From Owenia fusiformis (Eukaryota > Annelida > Polychaeta > Sabellida > Oweniidae), in NCBI GenBank assembly GCA_903813345.2, contig CAIIXF020000003.1:9320218-9380217 (forward strand): a DNA stretch of 60,000 nt, given 5' to 3'. The notes under the pieces are model-generated. The model was not told the DNA's origin. It worked only from the letters and a program-made list of their open reading frames with translations, and did not search any database. A program made the translations under genes and the position numbers. Below are positions 41,442 to 53,744 of this stretch, in pieces (position 1 is the stretch's first letter; the number at the start of each line of letters is the position of its first letter).

Positions 41442-42072
41442 CAGGGTGTCAAATAAGTCTGTTCTCCCCCCTTAACTTTTTTATCTTCAAATTTATCATA
41501 CTTTCCCATATATCATTTTGAAGCTCATGGAAAATGCTGATCACCCTCAAAAAATCAATAATGAAATATTCATAATACAAATCCTACAATGTTTCTTGTA
41601 AGGTTGTAGTTGACCTTTGATTACGTCAAAACAAGTAAAATTACCAGGTACAGTGAATGAAAAGTGAAAAGTTGATACTGCAGTGACAATGCCAACATTG
41701 GGTGATTTCGATGTTTCTCAATATCATTACAGAGTAAAATGTGTTAAATCCAGGGAAGCCTTTGAAGTAGGGGCATCTTTCATCACAAAATAGTTGATAA
41801 CACCTAAAATTAAACGTTCTGAGTGATTTATACAAGATCACATCCTCGTAGAAATGAGGCCATCCGGGCTGCTGGGGAGACATACAGACTATTAAAAAGT
41901 GAAATATGGACATCACTAAATTTACTCTAAAAAATTTGGAATTTGACCAATCACTCTGAGATTTGGTGTGTGATCAGCAAATTAAATTCCCTTTAAGATG
42001 ATATATACCAGCCTTATATTATCTCTGAATTAAAAAAGTTAAGGGGGGAGAACAGACTTATTTGACGCCCTG
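41442..42072. mobile_element. Tc1/mariner-like element, 631 bp
   Basis: Ends CAGGGTGTCAAATAAGTCTG and the inverse of CAGGGCGTCAAATAAGTCTG; the match extends through a C-rich stretch and TTAACTTTTTTA, about 42 bp. TA duplications at 41440-41441 and 42073-42074. Minus-strand frames inside may be transposase residue but were not convincing. Confidence 0.85.
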
Positions 42073-42877
42073 TATAAATTGATAGATCAAAAATATTTTT
42101 ATGATCTAGTGTCAACTCTGATGTGGTCTGTTTGAGCTGTTTTTGGTGTCAAATTAAAGATCAGGTACTTATTAATCGATTGGAAATACTATGAAGATCA
42201 AAAGTGAAACTTCATTTACGCACTTTGTCCCTTTAAATGACCTCTAAATAAACAGTATAAGAATTGATATTAAAAATCCGAATCGCAATTTAAGGTCTTG
42301 GGAAGAGGGGGTCAGACAAGGGGGTCAGATGCATTTAAAATTGAAACAGAACAATTACAGAATTACTTCAATTTGATTGAACTATTGAAACTTTCCAGAT
42401 ATATCATAAACGGGATTTAAAGTCATATTCAATAAGCTAGGTATAGATCAGTAGATCTATATATCAATGTAACTAACAAAACGTAAGGTACAGACGCCAA
42501 ATAATCAAACAGGCTAATCCCCCCTCAATGACTATTGTAAAATGACTATTTATGTATACAAAATATTAATCCAATGAGTGTATAGAGTGACACAGTCAAA
42601 CAATGGGACATCTCAGTGCCAAGTTGGGTTTATACATTGTGGAGACATTTTCTGAGACTGATAAAAAATTCACATTTTCACAGGAAGTGATACATACACT
42701 GTACCTCCCAAATCAACCAAAATATACTTATATCATTAATCTTGAATGTTTTTATTGCTATTTCTTGAAAATATACATATCTATCTACAATTTGATCCTA
42801 AATATCAAAGATATTAACTGCATTGCATTTTTCAAAAAATGTTAAGTGACCCCAGGGGTGTCTATAACCATTCGTTC

Positions 42878-43660
42878 TTTTGGTGAAAAATTAAGTTCGT
42901 AACTCATATACTTCCAAAGTTATGAATTAAAGTCCATTTTCATTTGACCCCCCTCAAATTTCTGGTAGTGGTAGGGGGAGAAATTTTTTTACACTCAATA
43001 TGTAAGATACACATTTGGTATTTTGCAAATCTGTTATACATATATAGATGCATTTTTAGGAATTATTTCATAAGTTATTACTTCATGAGAGATCAATTAA
43101 AGTAAACGCCGTATTTTATCACTTCGCCATTTAACGGTTTTTATGACTATATAAGGGTTAAATTATGCAAATTAGCTTGTTTGCATACCAGCAATTTTGT
43201 TCTGAATTCCTGATGTTATTACAGATTTTGGTGAGAAAATTAAGTTTGTACCTCATATGCTTCCAAAGTTATGAATTGAAGTCCGTTTTCCTTTGACCCC
43301 CCTCAAATATCTGGGTAGGGGGAGAATTTTTTTCACAGTCTTTATGTAAGATACACTTCTAATATTTTGCACATCTATTATACATATATAGATGCATTTT
43401 TAAGAATTATTTCATAAGTTAATACTTCATATGAAGGCAATAACAGTAAATGTGGTACATCATCATTTCGTCATTTTATAGTTTTTATGGCAGTTTAAGA
43501 GTTAAATTATGCAAATTAGCTTTTTTCATTTAAAATATTTTGTCTTCAAATATTGATGTAACTTTATAAATTTTGGTGAAAAATTAAGTTCGTATCTCAT
43601 ACACTTCCAAAGTTATAAATTAAAGTTTATTTTCTTCTCCCTAAAATTATAGGGCGGGGG
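42878..43660. repeat. Tandem repeat, unit about 345 bp, 2.3 copies
   Basis: Unit starts near GGTGAAAAATTAAGTTCGTA and contains CTTCCAAAGTTATGAATT, CATATATAGATGCATTTTTA and AAATTATGCAAATTAGCTT. Copies at 42878, 43230 and (partial) 43570. Confidence 0.85.
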
Positions 43661-43934
43661 GTATAAAGATGAGGATATCTTATTTTCGCAAGTCTCAAAC
43701 TCTAGATATCACCTCACATCATAAAAGTAACTTATTTTCCAACAAGAACTGAAAAATCTCGCGTAATACTTTCCAATATCCATTTTCACTTTCTAGCTGT
43801 TTCTCAGAACTTGGGTCCCTAAGTATACATCGCTGAGTACCATACTTTGAAAGATGACCCGGCGTTCCGCCACAGTAACTCGTTATTTCCATGACAGTGT
43901 GTTTTATCCTTGGTTTTTAATTTATCGGGCGTTA

Positions 43935-44063
43935 TGCCTTGGTCACATTTGCTCCGATTTTCACTACGGCGCCCGGCCGATTGAGTATTGTGTTCAGAAA
44001 TGTATTCAATTTTGAACAAAATACTCAATCGGCCGATGAATCGCAGCAAATGTGACCCAGGCA
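43935..44063. repeat. Double hairpin repeat upstream of the DUF268 gene
   Basis: TGCCTTGGTCACATTTGCT and AGCAAATGTGACCCAGGCA are inverse, and inside them CGGCCGATTGAGTATT pairs with AATACTCAATCGGCCG. It ends about 155 bp before the start codon and may contribute promoter sequence. Confidence 0.75.
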
Positions 44064-44179
44064 TCAGCAAGCAGTGTTCATACACAGGCGGAAATCTCTT
44101 ATCAAAGAGAGCTACTTGGCGAAGTTCCCGGGCGAAGTTCCCAACATTTTGTTACTTGGACGCAACTGAAAAGGTCGCT

Positions 44180-44187
44180 TATAAAAA
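44180..44187 (+). promoter_or_regulatory. Possible TATA box of the DUF268 gene
   Basis: TATAAAAA lies 40 bp before the ATG at 44220. A start about 30 bp downstream would leave a very short 5' UTR. Position-based guess only. Confidence 0.25.
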
Positions 44188-44219
44188 TAAAAGTAACGCG
44201 AGGATAATAAACAGAAAGA

Positions 44220-44376
44220 ATGGATTTACTATTAAATAAAAGTAAATATCTTTTTCCAACTCTCATTCTTCTAGCATGTCTTGTATTTATTCATATGAAA
44301 TTGCCCAAGGTATATATGGCAGTGGAATATCCAAAGCCGATGATAGTACCTCGGAAATTACAACAAAGTAAAAACA
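44220..44376 (+). CDS. DUF268 gene exon 1 (signal anchor)
   Basis: Begins MDLLLNKSKYLFPTLILL and ends PRKLQQSKN with one base of the next codon. The ATG is the first in the frame and precedes a clear membrane segment. Confidence 0.82.
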
Positions 44377-47300
44377 GTAAGTGATATTGTTTTCTTTCTC
44401 AAATCTGGGTTTCGTTCTCGATTCCTCTTGTATTTTAGGGTAATTTCTGTGTCATAAGACACAAAACAAAACTATAATTTGTATTTAAGGAATAACTTGT
44501 CATTCCAATGAATAAATTGTGTAAATTGACGATGTACAGTTGTTAGTAACTATTTTGAATTTAAAAAATAAGCAATCAAAGGACCATATTGAAGCAGTAT
44601 ATGTAAAAATAAAACATTTATACATGTCCCAACTTTTGTATATTTTAGTTTGTTTTGTAGTTAAGGCGACGCTATATTAAATAAAAAGTACAAAAAATGA
44701 CTGCCATATTTTTTTGATAAAGACACATGTTTTTAAAATCTGTTTACCTTGTATATGAATTGTGTATCTTGACTAATGAAACATGTCAAAGTTAACATCA
44801 CACATAAACGCATTTTTCCAAACTATGAATTGGAGGTGCATGGATCCCCAAAGCTAGCATGAAGAGTGCGAAGTGAGGCTAATTTTTGAAAGTTTCAAGG
44901 AGTAGCCTTGCAACAGTCACACATTTGCAAGAGTCTAAAATTTCCACAAATCATCTTACCTTTCCCAGGAACAACGAAGGAGCATGAAAATGTGCACTTC
45001 TTGCATTGTTAGAGTATAATAAAGCTCAAACCATTGTAAATTCTAAATATTTCATGTCCACATTTTGTTTGCCGGAACTACTTCTAGACTTCCTGATTAA
45101 TCCTCATGCAAGTTTTGTGACTACACCAAGTGGTATGGATTATCACTTGTATGTTTTATCTATTACAGTGTAATTATCATGATAGATACATGATAGAGGC
45201 TTTATGAATGATAAACAATGGAAACATGAATGAAGATAACTCTGGACTAAAAAACAGTTCCAGGAAACAAAATGGTGGACATGAAATATTTAGAATTCAC
45301 AATGGTTTGAGCTTTATTATACCCTAACAATGCAAGAAGTACACATTTTCGTGCTCCTTCGTTGTTCCTTGGTAAGGTAAGACTATATCTAGAAATTTTG
45401 AATTCTTGCAAATGTGTGTCTGTTGCGAGGCTACTCCTTGAAACTTTCAAAAAATAGCCTCACTTCGCACTCTTCATGCTAGCTTTTGGGAGCCATACAC
45501 CTCCAATTCATAGTTATGAAAAATGCGTTTAAATGTGAGGTTTTCTTTTATGTGTCTCTTTAGTCAGGAAATGCATTCACATACAAGGAAAACAGTATAC
45601 AAAATCTTCTGACTTTATCAAAAAAATATGGCTCCCATCTTTTTGTATTTTTGATTAACTTAAATGTCACCTTAAGCTATCATGTCTATGCCCTCTTATA
45701 TTTTGATGCTTCTCCGCCGTGTTATTTTCGGAAAAATTAACATGGCTGAAACTCCCTAAATTACAAAAGGCCACAGCTTCACTGCACATTATACATAACT
45801 ATCTGAAATATACAAAAGTTGGGACAAGTACATATGTTTCTATTTTTTATATACTGTTGCAATATAGTCATTTGATTGCTTATTTTTTAAATTCAAAGTA
45901 GTTCCTTACATTTAAAATTTTACTGTAGTGATACAGAATGTCACATCATTCTGAGGGATGTCATTTTTATCAACGAGTTGATTTCAAATACCAACGCGAG
46001 TGAACTAAGCAAATGAGTGTTGATATTTGATATCTACGAGGCAATAAAATGATATCACTTATAATGAAATGACCTTACCTTACCAAGGAACATCAAAGGA
46101 GCATGAAAATGTGTGTTTCTTGCATTGCTAGAGTATAATAAAGCTCAAACCATTGTGAATTCTAAATATTTCATGTCCACCATTTTGTTTGCTGGGACTT
46201 GTCCTCACTCACCAAGTAATCCTCACTCATGTATCCATTGTTTATCATTTATAAAGCCTCAATCATGTGTCTATCATGATTATTATACTGCTATAGATTA
46301 GTAATAATCCATGCCACTTGGTGAAGTCACAAAACATGTATGAGGATTAATCAGGAAGTCTATAAGTAGTTCCGGCAAACAAAATGGTGGACATGAAATA
46401 TTTATAAGAAACTATGGTTTGAGCTTTATCATACTCTAACAATGCAAGAAGTGCACATTTTCACGCTCCTTCGATATTCCTTGGTAAGGTAAGATGATTT
46501 GTGGAAATTTTGGATTCTTGCAAATGTGTGACTGTTGCAAGACTACTCCTTGAAACTTTCATAAATTAGCTTCATTTCACGGTCTTCGTGCTAGCTTTAG
46601 GGACCCATGCACCTCCAATTCATAGTTATGAAAAGTGCGTTTAAATGTGAAGTGTCCTTTCACAATGTCATGTCTCTTTAGTCAGGAAATGCATTCACAT
46701 ATAAGGAAAACCGATACAAAATTTTGTGACTTTACCAAAAAAATATGGCTGCCATTTTTTGTAATTTTGACTTTAACGTTACCTTAAATCATTTCATTTC
46801 GTTATGTTCTGATCCAATTTTCCAGACAATTATGTCACTGCACAGTAATTTGCAATTCTTTGTCAACACGATACAGTTACCATTTTAATCGTTATTTAGC
46901 AGCATCCTTACCCTGCGTGCAGAGTCTAGTTAAACTACTGAAGACGAAGCTCTCTTTTAAGAAGTGAAGTCAGACGAATGCAAAGGGTATAGCATCCTAA
47001 TCAAACTACATTCACAATCCCAATGTAATACATCAATGTAACTTGAACAGAATGAATTATCTGACCTATTTTCCAACACCTTCGTGGTGCGTAATTCAAA
47101 TTTGTTCAAAAATGTTGCCATTGGCGTAGGGCTCTATATCAATTTTTACACCCACCCTTCGAAGCTAAACGTCATTATTGCTACATCAGCCCCATGCAGA
47201 CAGTTCGCCTACAATTACATTCGTATGATGCGAGACTCGACACTCAATTAATTAGAAATAGAACAACTTGCAGCTAAAATTGCGGTTTTCTTCATTGTTA

Positions 47301-49175
47301 GCCCAGTTTAGAGTTCTTGTGATAGCCATTATAAAAGAAATGTTAGATAACTGTTAATGGTCATAAATAACGTAATGAAATTAACTGATCAATCAGATTT
47401 GCCCCTCTTGGTCTTTTTGAGATGATTAGAAATTGACGTAAGTTTTGTTTCATGTTGAAGCTTTTTATCTAATTGTCTCTGTGTTTCTAGGTGACTACCA
47501 ATCATATCATCATATCAGGCACGCTATCTGTGGTAGAGCTTATTAATATTATTTACACAGATAAATTAATTAATAAATTGAATTAATCGAAATAATATAT
47601 TAATCACAATAAAAATTACGTGCATTTCGGTTTAGTATGAATCTCGATAATTTACTCAAAAAATCATTCACATACACGTGTGGATGATGTTGATTTTAGC
47701 TTAGTTAAAGAGTAAGCTGACATTGTACTCGCGTATGCAATTAACGCCTGCCGGCTACCGGATTAACCTACTATTTTACAGGTAACTCATTTAAAAATAT
47801 GAAGAGTACCTGCCACTATTCCATTCATATTTAAATGAGTTGGTCATAAAATACTACCGGGTCAATCCGGTAGCCGACAGACGTTAGCTTGACGGCTACC
47901 GGATTAACCTACAATTTCATGACCAACTCATATAAATATGAATGGAAAAGTGTAAGGCACTATTCATATTTAAATGAGTAGTTGCCCATAAAATAGCAGG
48001 TTAATCCGGTAGCCGATGGGCGTTTGTTGCATTCGCGAATACAAGGTAACTTGCGAATACAAGATAACTTAGTGACCGGTTAAAGAAGGTTTACCATGTA
48101 AAATCTACTCGGTCAGAATCGCTGGATGCCAATGATTCAGGCTCCATTACTAAATCTAAAAGCGATCGGAAATTTCAAAACGGTACTCGCTGTACACTGT
48201 AATGAAAATATATTTACATGACTATATTATTGTTATGATTTCGAAGAGTCTATAAAAGACATTTTGTAAATTCCATACATTTTTCTTTCTTCAGAACCCG
48301 ACGAGCCTTCTTTGGAGTGTGGTGAAATCTGTAGCTATGAGGTGAAAGTTGAAGAGAAGAGGAAATACTATCCGTATATCCGGAAAACCGTCAAATGTGG
48401 TTCAATAATGAAACGTATGGCACTTAATCCAGCAACTCCAAAGGTACCACCTCGGAAAATCCCTGCAGAATTATATGATGCGTTCACACAAAATGGGGAG
48501 CTTCCTAATAAGAATTATTGGTACGTCAATGACAAGAAGTCAATTTCAAAGGTCAACAGAGAGAAATATTTTTCAAAGGAAGCAATTGAACAACTAATAA
48601 AGGATGATAAGGCTGGGAAGATTATTGGGACGTATGAAGTAAAGGAACCTAAAAAGTCAATTACCGCATATAAAGATGAAATAAGTAACGCGCGTGGAGT
48701 TGTGATTGGATCCCAATCACCCTGGCTTGAAGCATTGGCCTTATCTGTTGGTGCAAAACACATGATAACACTTGAATATAACAATAATCCGTTCCTTCAT
48801 CCTAAAATAACCAAAATCCACCCGTATGATATGGCAAAATTATATGCAAATGGTAGTTTTCAAGAGTTCGATTTTGCATTATCGTATTCATCAATTGAAC
48901 ATTCTGGATTAGGTCGCTATGGAGACCCTCTGAATCCATATGGGGATCTGGAAGCTGTTGCACAGGTTTGGTGCATGCTCAAACCAGGGGGATTATTTAT
49001 TCTCGGACTTCCAGAGACACATAATGAGACATCCTACTTGCAGTTTAATGCTATGAGGAGGTATGGTCATAGTAGACTCAAACATCTTACTGCAAATTTC
49101 GAGGTTATTGATCGTTTTATTGGATACGAACGATATGATCTTCAGGGTATTTGGGTTTTAAGAAAATCACAATGA
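44220..49175 (+). CDS. DUF268 methyltransferase-like type II membrane protein, 345 aa
   Basis: Complete two-exon gene: 44220-44376 and 48295-49175, joined in phase 1 (donor GTAAGT, acceptor TTTCTTCAG). Residues about 11-27 (YLFPTLILLACLVFIHM) form a single signal anchor after a short basic N-terminus, suggesting a Golgi-type or ER luminal enzyme. The C-terminal half carries GVVIGSQSPWLEA (about 187), ITLEYNNNP (about 210), SSIEHSGLGRYGDP (about 251) and KPGGLFILGLP (about 282). This is the pattern of the DUF268 family known from Caenorhabditis and other invertebrates, with a SAM-methyltransferase-like fold by inference. Function is unknown. The 3.9-kb intron is packed with foldback repeats. 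Confidence 0.87.
44548..45905. mobile_element. Foldback element with about 600-bp inverted arms
   Basis: The left arm (TTTTGAATTTAAAAAATAAG, ..., AGCTAGCATGAAGAGTGCG, ...) is matched in inverse by 45240-45905. Both arms contain GAGCATGAAAATGTGCACTT-like and AAATATTTCATGTCCAC blocks. No coding sequence. It fills the first part of the DUF268 intron. Confidence 0.8.
46075..46800. mobile_element. Second, partial foldback copy
   Basis: 46080-46200 repeats the left-arm block in direct orientation (GGAGCATGAAAATGTGTGTT), and 46310-46800 repeats the arm in inverse orientation (GCTAGCTTTAGGGACCCATG). It seems to be a rearranged copy of the element next to it. Confidence 0.7.
47745..48022. repeat. Two palindromic units in tandem, GGCTACCGGATTAACCTAC
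   Basis: Each unit begins GGCTACCGGATTAACCTAC, carries ATTCATATTTAAATGAGT, and ends with the inverse ATCCGGTAGCC. The two units lie head to tail (47754-47873 and 47892-48014). Related to 33715-33835. They lie about 270 bp before the acceptor of exon 2 of the DUF268 gene. Confidence 0.8.
48295..49175 (+). CDS. DUF268 gene exon 2 (catalytic-like domain)
   Basis: Long open exon starting with the completed Lys codon and PDEPSLECGEICSYEV, then a Cys-containing stem and the DUF268 domain to the end LRKSQ and TGA. The uninterrupted 287-codon frame is the longest in the window. Confidence 0.93.
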
Positions 49176-49368
49176 ACCCCAGTATATGATAATTTAAGTA
49201 CGACATCCCATGCTTCGTATGTGATGTACAGAGTGTCAATGAATTGGAGCAAATGTGGCCCGGGTATTAGTGAAAAACACATATATAGCGTGGTATAAAA
49301 GCATGTCACATTTGATTACATCCAATCAATATAGAATTGGCATGCCTTTTAATCATAAGACATGTATA

Positions 49369-50342
49369 TAGGGTGTCTCAAAAATGTACCCAAAAGTATA
49401 TCAACAGCATAGACAAACCAATCAATATTTTCAGACATTTTTTGCATGCTCTTGTAGATAAAAGATGAAAGTTTTTTCCCCTATACACAATTTTTATTAA
49501 TTCAGTTTTGCCTTTTTGATACTTTAACCCGTTACCTTTTACACCACATATTCAATGTAACCTCATATTTCGATGACAGTCTGCATCCTTACTACTATAT
49601 TGTTCATCACATTTGATATTTCTGGTGGAATGTTTTGATTACTGTTCGGATGCTGGTCTTAAGTTGTTCTAGGTCTCCTAGCTTGGATTTAGCATAAAAA
49701 TGGTCCTTCAAATAGCCTCAGAGAAAAAAGTATGGGTCGTCAAATATGGTGAATAGGGAGGCCCTCACAATCTCTCATAGCCCCCTTACAAAGAGAGGTC
49801 AGAGGTTCAAGAAACTGCATTGGTTGGGATTCTAGTGTAGCCTTTGTTGTGTGCATCAATTCGAGACCACTACGTTTATTTGGATATCATTTGGTCGCCT
49901 AACTCTGGAACGTAAATCCTGAATCATTTGTCGATAATTGACTTGATTATCTGTGTTTGTTCTGCCATCTTCATCCTCAAATATCTTTCTCTGTGGCTAT
50001 TTGAAGGAGTGTTTTAATGCTCATTCCAAGCAAAAAGACCTAGAACAACTTAATGCCAACATCCAAAGAGAAATCCAAAACATTCCAACGGAATTATTAT
50101 CAAATGCGATGACCAATGTAGCGGTAATGATACAGGCTGTCATCGAAATATGAGGTAACATCGATTTTGTGGTGTAAAAGGTAAAGGATTAAAGCATCAA
50201 AAAGACAAGACTGAAATAAAAATGGTGTATTGGGGGGAAAACGTTCATGTTTTGGCGACATGACCATGCATAAATGTCTGAAAATATTGATTGGTTTATC
50301 TGTGCTCTTGATATACTTTTAGGTACATTTTTGAGATACCCT
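49369..50342. mobile_element. Foldback made of two inverted transposase-end fragments
   Basis: The ends read AGGGTGTCTCAAAAATGTAC and, inverse, AGGGTATCTCAAAAATGTAC. The arms match for about 370 bp. The right arm on the plus strand encodes FLCGYLKECFN and LEQLNANIQREIQNIPTELL (49953-50153), typical of the C-terminus of Tc3/mariner-like transposases. The left arm encodes a diverged version on the minus strand (about 49540-49740). The catalytic core is missing. Confidence 0.75.
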
Positions 50343-50873
50343 GATTGTGATTGTGTTATTCAAACTCAAAACAGTGATAATTAAGTGAACAATACACGAT
50401 TTCTGACTAAGAAGTGGACCACTCTTCGAATTGCCTAAAAACATATTCTTGGGTTGATATAAGTTCAAAATAACTATGATCAATCAGTGTGATTCTGTAC
50501 CTTTATAATATTAAGATTTTTACACATGTTCATTCATTGGATTTATAGCTCTATATTTATAATGACACTATACAATGACTGATCCCTTGACCCCATCCCT
50601 AGATTTTTTAAAATAAAACTGAACACCCTTAACAAAAGCTGACTATGGGCGCAGGGGTTAATGTATTTACCATACAGCCTCGTCTGTGCTTATAGCACCA
50701 ACATATATATGTTTTTCACGTATTACTGATAAATGAAGTAAGACAATACAAACCCAGATAAAAGACTGCAGATTTCATGTAATAATTTACGTTCATGTGA
50801 TCAAGTAAAGTAGGCCTACAATCCCCATATAAAACACTGGCCTACGTGACATGTAATAGAGTCAAAACAGAAA

Positions 50874-51245
50874 TGTTTGTGACTACTTTGAATTTAAAAA
50901 TAAGCAATCAAATGACCATATTGAAACAGTTTATGTTAAAATAGAAACATTTATATTTATCCTAACGTTTGTATATTTTAGTTTGTTTTGTAGTTTAGCT
51001 ATCATATCTGTGTCCTCTTATATTTTGATACTTCTCTGCCATGTTATTTTCGGAGAAATTAACATGGCTGAAACTCCCTAAATTACAAAAGGCCACAGCT
51101 TTGCTGCACATTATGCATTACTATCTGAAATATACAAAAGTTAGGATAAATATAAATGTTTCTATTTTTACATAAACTGTTTCAATATGGTCATTTGATT
51201 GCTTATTTTTCAAATTCAAAGTAGTCACAAACATTTCTGTTTTGA
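50874..51245. mobile_element. Short foldback, same family as 44548-45905
   Basis: GTCAAAACAGAAATGTTTGT at the left and its exact inverse at the right. The arms continue TGACTACTTTGAATTTAAAA and AAGCAATCAAATGACCATAT, the same outer sequence as the larger element. The centre is about 60 bp. Confidence 0.85.
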
Positions 51246-52333
51246 CTATAACATGGATGTCTGAACTGAAATATAGAACATTTTCAACATAACATTGCTT
51301 CCGTGTTCTGTATGCTCTTCTTTTGTCTTCCCGATTTCAGTCAAGTATTAGGCTACGTCAATTTCGCGTGCAAACATTGGATAGACGTTGTTATTCCCGG
51401 ACACCCAAACGTGTCAGGAACACACAGATACTTGAATGATCTTGATTGGACATCAGGTTGCAGAGAAATCGTAATTTTACTGAGTGACTTCACAAAAAAT
51501 AAAAGGCTATACGCCTCTTTTAAGAAGGTAGCCTTTCTATAAAAGTGTACTTTTTTGAGCCCACCCTGTACATCAATTAGAATTTAATTTAACTAGTGGG
51601 TGAAGCAATCTTTCAAACTTTGATTTTTACATGAAATGTTTATAACAAAATTATTGTGATTTTCAACAAAATATTCTGGTATTTTAGGTTCACACGAGAA
51701 AAGCTACTTCAATAATGTGTTCTTTCATTTTAAAATTAGTAATAACTACTGGAACAAAACAATGTGTTTAGCATTACAGACAATAAAAGCACAATATATA
51801 TTTCTATATTTTTCACCAAATATCTATAAATTTATAAAGAATGCAATTTATACAAAGGTAACCAGTGATCTCCCCAGGACAAAATATGCCAATTTTTTAA
51901 TGATATTCCTCTTTTTGAAGTGGGATCAAATGGATATTTAAGGTGGGTGTAAGGCTGTTTTCTAAATTCCTGGAGGGTGTTGCACCCACTTGCTTGAATT
52001 CTCTGGAGACCACTGGTAATGTTTACATCTCCAAAAGTAGGGTTATCATGGATTTTAAAATGCATGATAAAAATTTCCATTGTTGTGTCAGTAAATTTTT
52101 TGCAAACATATTTGACTCCATCCCATAACACCAATAGCATGCCCGTAGCTAGTCCAAACCTTTATAGATGAATATCATTGCAGACATTTTTTAATTAAAA
52201 CCTTGAAAATAAAATTTAATGACAGTATTTTTTGCCTTTTAACCTAATTTTTGCCTGACAAATCTGAATTTGCCTCACCTATGCTACAGTTTAGCTACAA
52301 CCATGGCAGTTCACCAAATATACGAGCAAGTAT
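51246..52333. other. Intergenic DNA, no gene recognised
   Basis: A 79-codon open frame at 51303-51542 (plus) has no recognised motif and no splice context I can support. The rest is AT-rich. Confidence 0.35.
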
Positions 52334-52566
52334 AGTGAAACCTGTAAAGGGACATTTGTGAAGTGGAACACCCGTAAAGTGGAACACCTGTGAAGTGGAC
52401 CTGTGAAGTGGAACACCTCTAGGAATGAAATCCCTCTGTGAGTGGAACACACATTTTCAAGAGTCACAAGACCAATTGCCTTGATGAACCTATAAAGTGG
52501 AGAATATCCCAAGTAGAACACTTTAATAGAGCTACCAAAGATGTTCCACTAAGACAGGTTTTAATG
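52334..52566. mobile_element. Pogo-like MITE with GTGGAACACC units
   Basis: Ends AGTGAAACCTGTAAAG and AAGACAGGTTTTAATG near TA dinucleotides, with several AAGTGGAACACCTGTG units inside. Same family as 28801-29014, opposite unit orientation. Confidence 0.65.
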
Positions 52567-52853
52567 TATATTACATTGTACAATTTCTCCACTCATTTAA
52601 TCTGGTGTGTAAAATCATTTTTTGTTATTGTAAACCCATAAAATGTTATTTCTTAAAGTCCAAAAATTTGACAAAGTGTCTTCTAGATGACAAATATCCT
52701 ATCATGTTATGTTTTATGCATTTTAGTGCAATATGAATATCAAAGACCGATAGGCTTTAAAGACACAGAGCCTAAATACATTATCATTATGAAACTCAAT
52801 GGACATTTTACAATACATTATACTATGTAATATATCAATGTGTATTTGTTACA

Positions 52854-53059
52854 CAGGCCCGTAGCCAGGGGGGGGGGGGGTTCGCAGGGTTCGGGTGACC
52901 CCCCTGGCCATAAATTCTTTCAAAATCATGCAGTTTTTCACCATTTTGAGCACTTCTCAAGTGATTTTCACCATATTTGGACCAAAATTGTCAAATGTGA
53001 ACCCCCCTGGAAATTTTGGAAAACTGAATCCCCCTTGGCAAATCCTGGCTACGGGCCTG
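52854..53059. mobile_element. CAGGCCCGTAGCCAGG-family MITE with 5-bp duplication
   Basis: Perfect 16-bp inverted ends CAGGCCCGTAGCCAGG, flanked by TTACA at 52849-52853 and 53060-53064. 206 bp. Core with a G run and TTCAAAATCATGCAGTTTTT. Confidence 0.85.
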
Positions 53060-53454
53060 TTACATAAGGGATGTTAAGCTTCAAGTTTTAAAGACAGCTT
53101 GTACATAAATGAGTATAGTTATAGTCCTGAAGGCATGAGTGCTCTCCAAGCAGTATTTACTTACCTGACTATGAAAGAAAGGGGGAAAAAAGCTGTAACT
53201 AGTCCCTGGAAAAACCAATTGAGGGACTTTGCTTTATTGGGGGCGGGGGGGGGGGGTCATAATAAAACACATTCACAGACAAGTTTTCTTAAAAACAATT
53301 GACTGTAGCCTCCCTATTCAAGCTACAATTATGTAAATTGTAATTATTATACAACTTCTGAATAGAGCGCAGAGAGGCAATGTTATTAATGTAAATAATT
53401 GTTGGATGTGAGGTTACTGCCTCCTTGCCTCTTTGCCTCCTTGTTCTCTATTAT

Positions 53455-53716
53455 CAGTGGCGGATCCAACAATTAACATGGGGAGGGGCCCAATTTTGAG
53501 TCTGGAAAAAAATTTCTGTGATTGCTCAGAAAAAAATTTTGGGCCCCTAAAACCAAAAGTTTGAAAAACTAAGGCCAATATTTGGATAAATTGGCCCAAA
53601 AAGACCAACTTATGCCCAAAAAAGGCTCACTTTTGAGGCCCTACAACATTTTGGAGCCCAAAAACTGAAATTTTTTTCTGGGCCCACTAAAGGGGGAGGG
53701 GGAGGATGCGCCACTG
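53455..53716. mobile_element. CAGTGGCGGATCC-family MITE with 5-bp duplication
   Basis: Inverted ends CAGTGGCGGATCC and GGATGCGCCACTG flanked by ATTAT at 53450-53454 and 53717-53721. The core is rich in GGGCCC and AAAATTTTGGG. 262 bp. Confidence 0.8.
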
Positions 53717-53744
53717 ATTATAAATTGATTTAATTTGGTTCAGT

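Noticed and set aside
41641-41916. Transposase coding frame inside the 631-bp Tc1/mariner-like element
   Set aside because: No DDE or C-terminal transposase motif could be recognised with confidence, so only the element ends were annotated.
51303-51542. 79-codon plus-strand frame as a separate gene
   Set aside because: No recognised motif, no splice context or upstream signals that could be supported.
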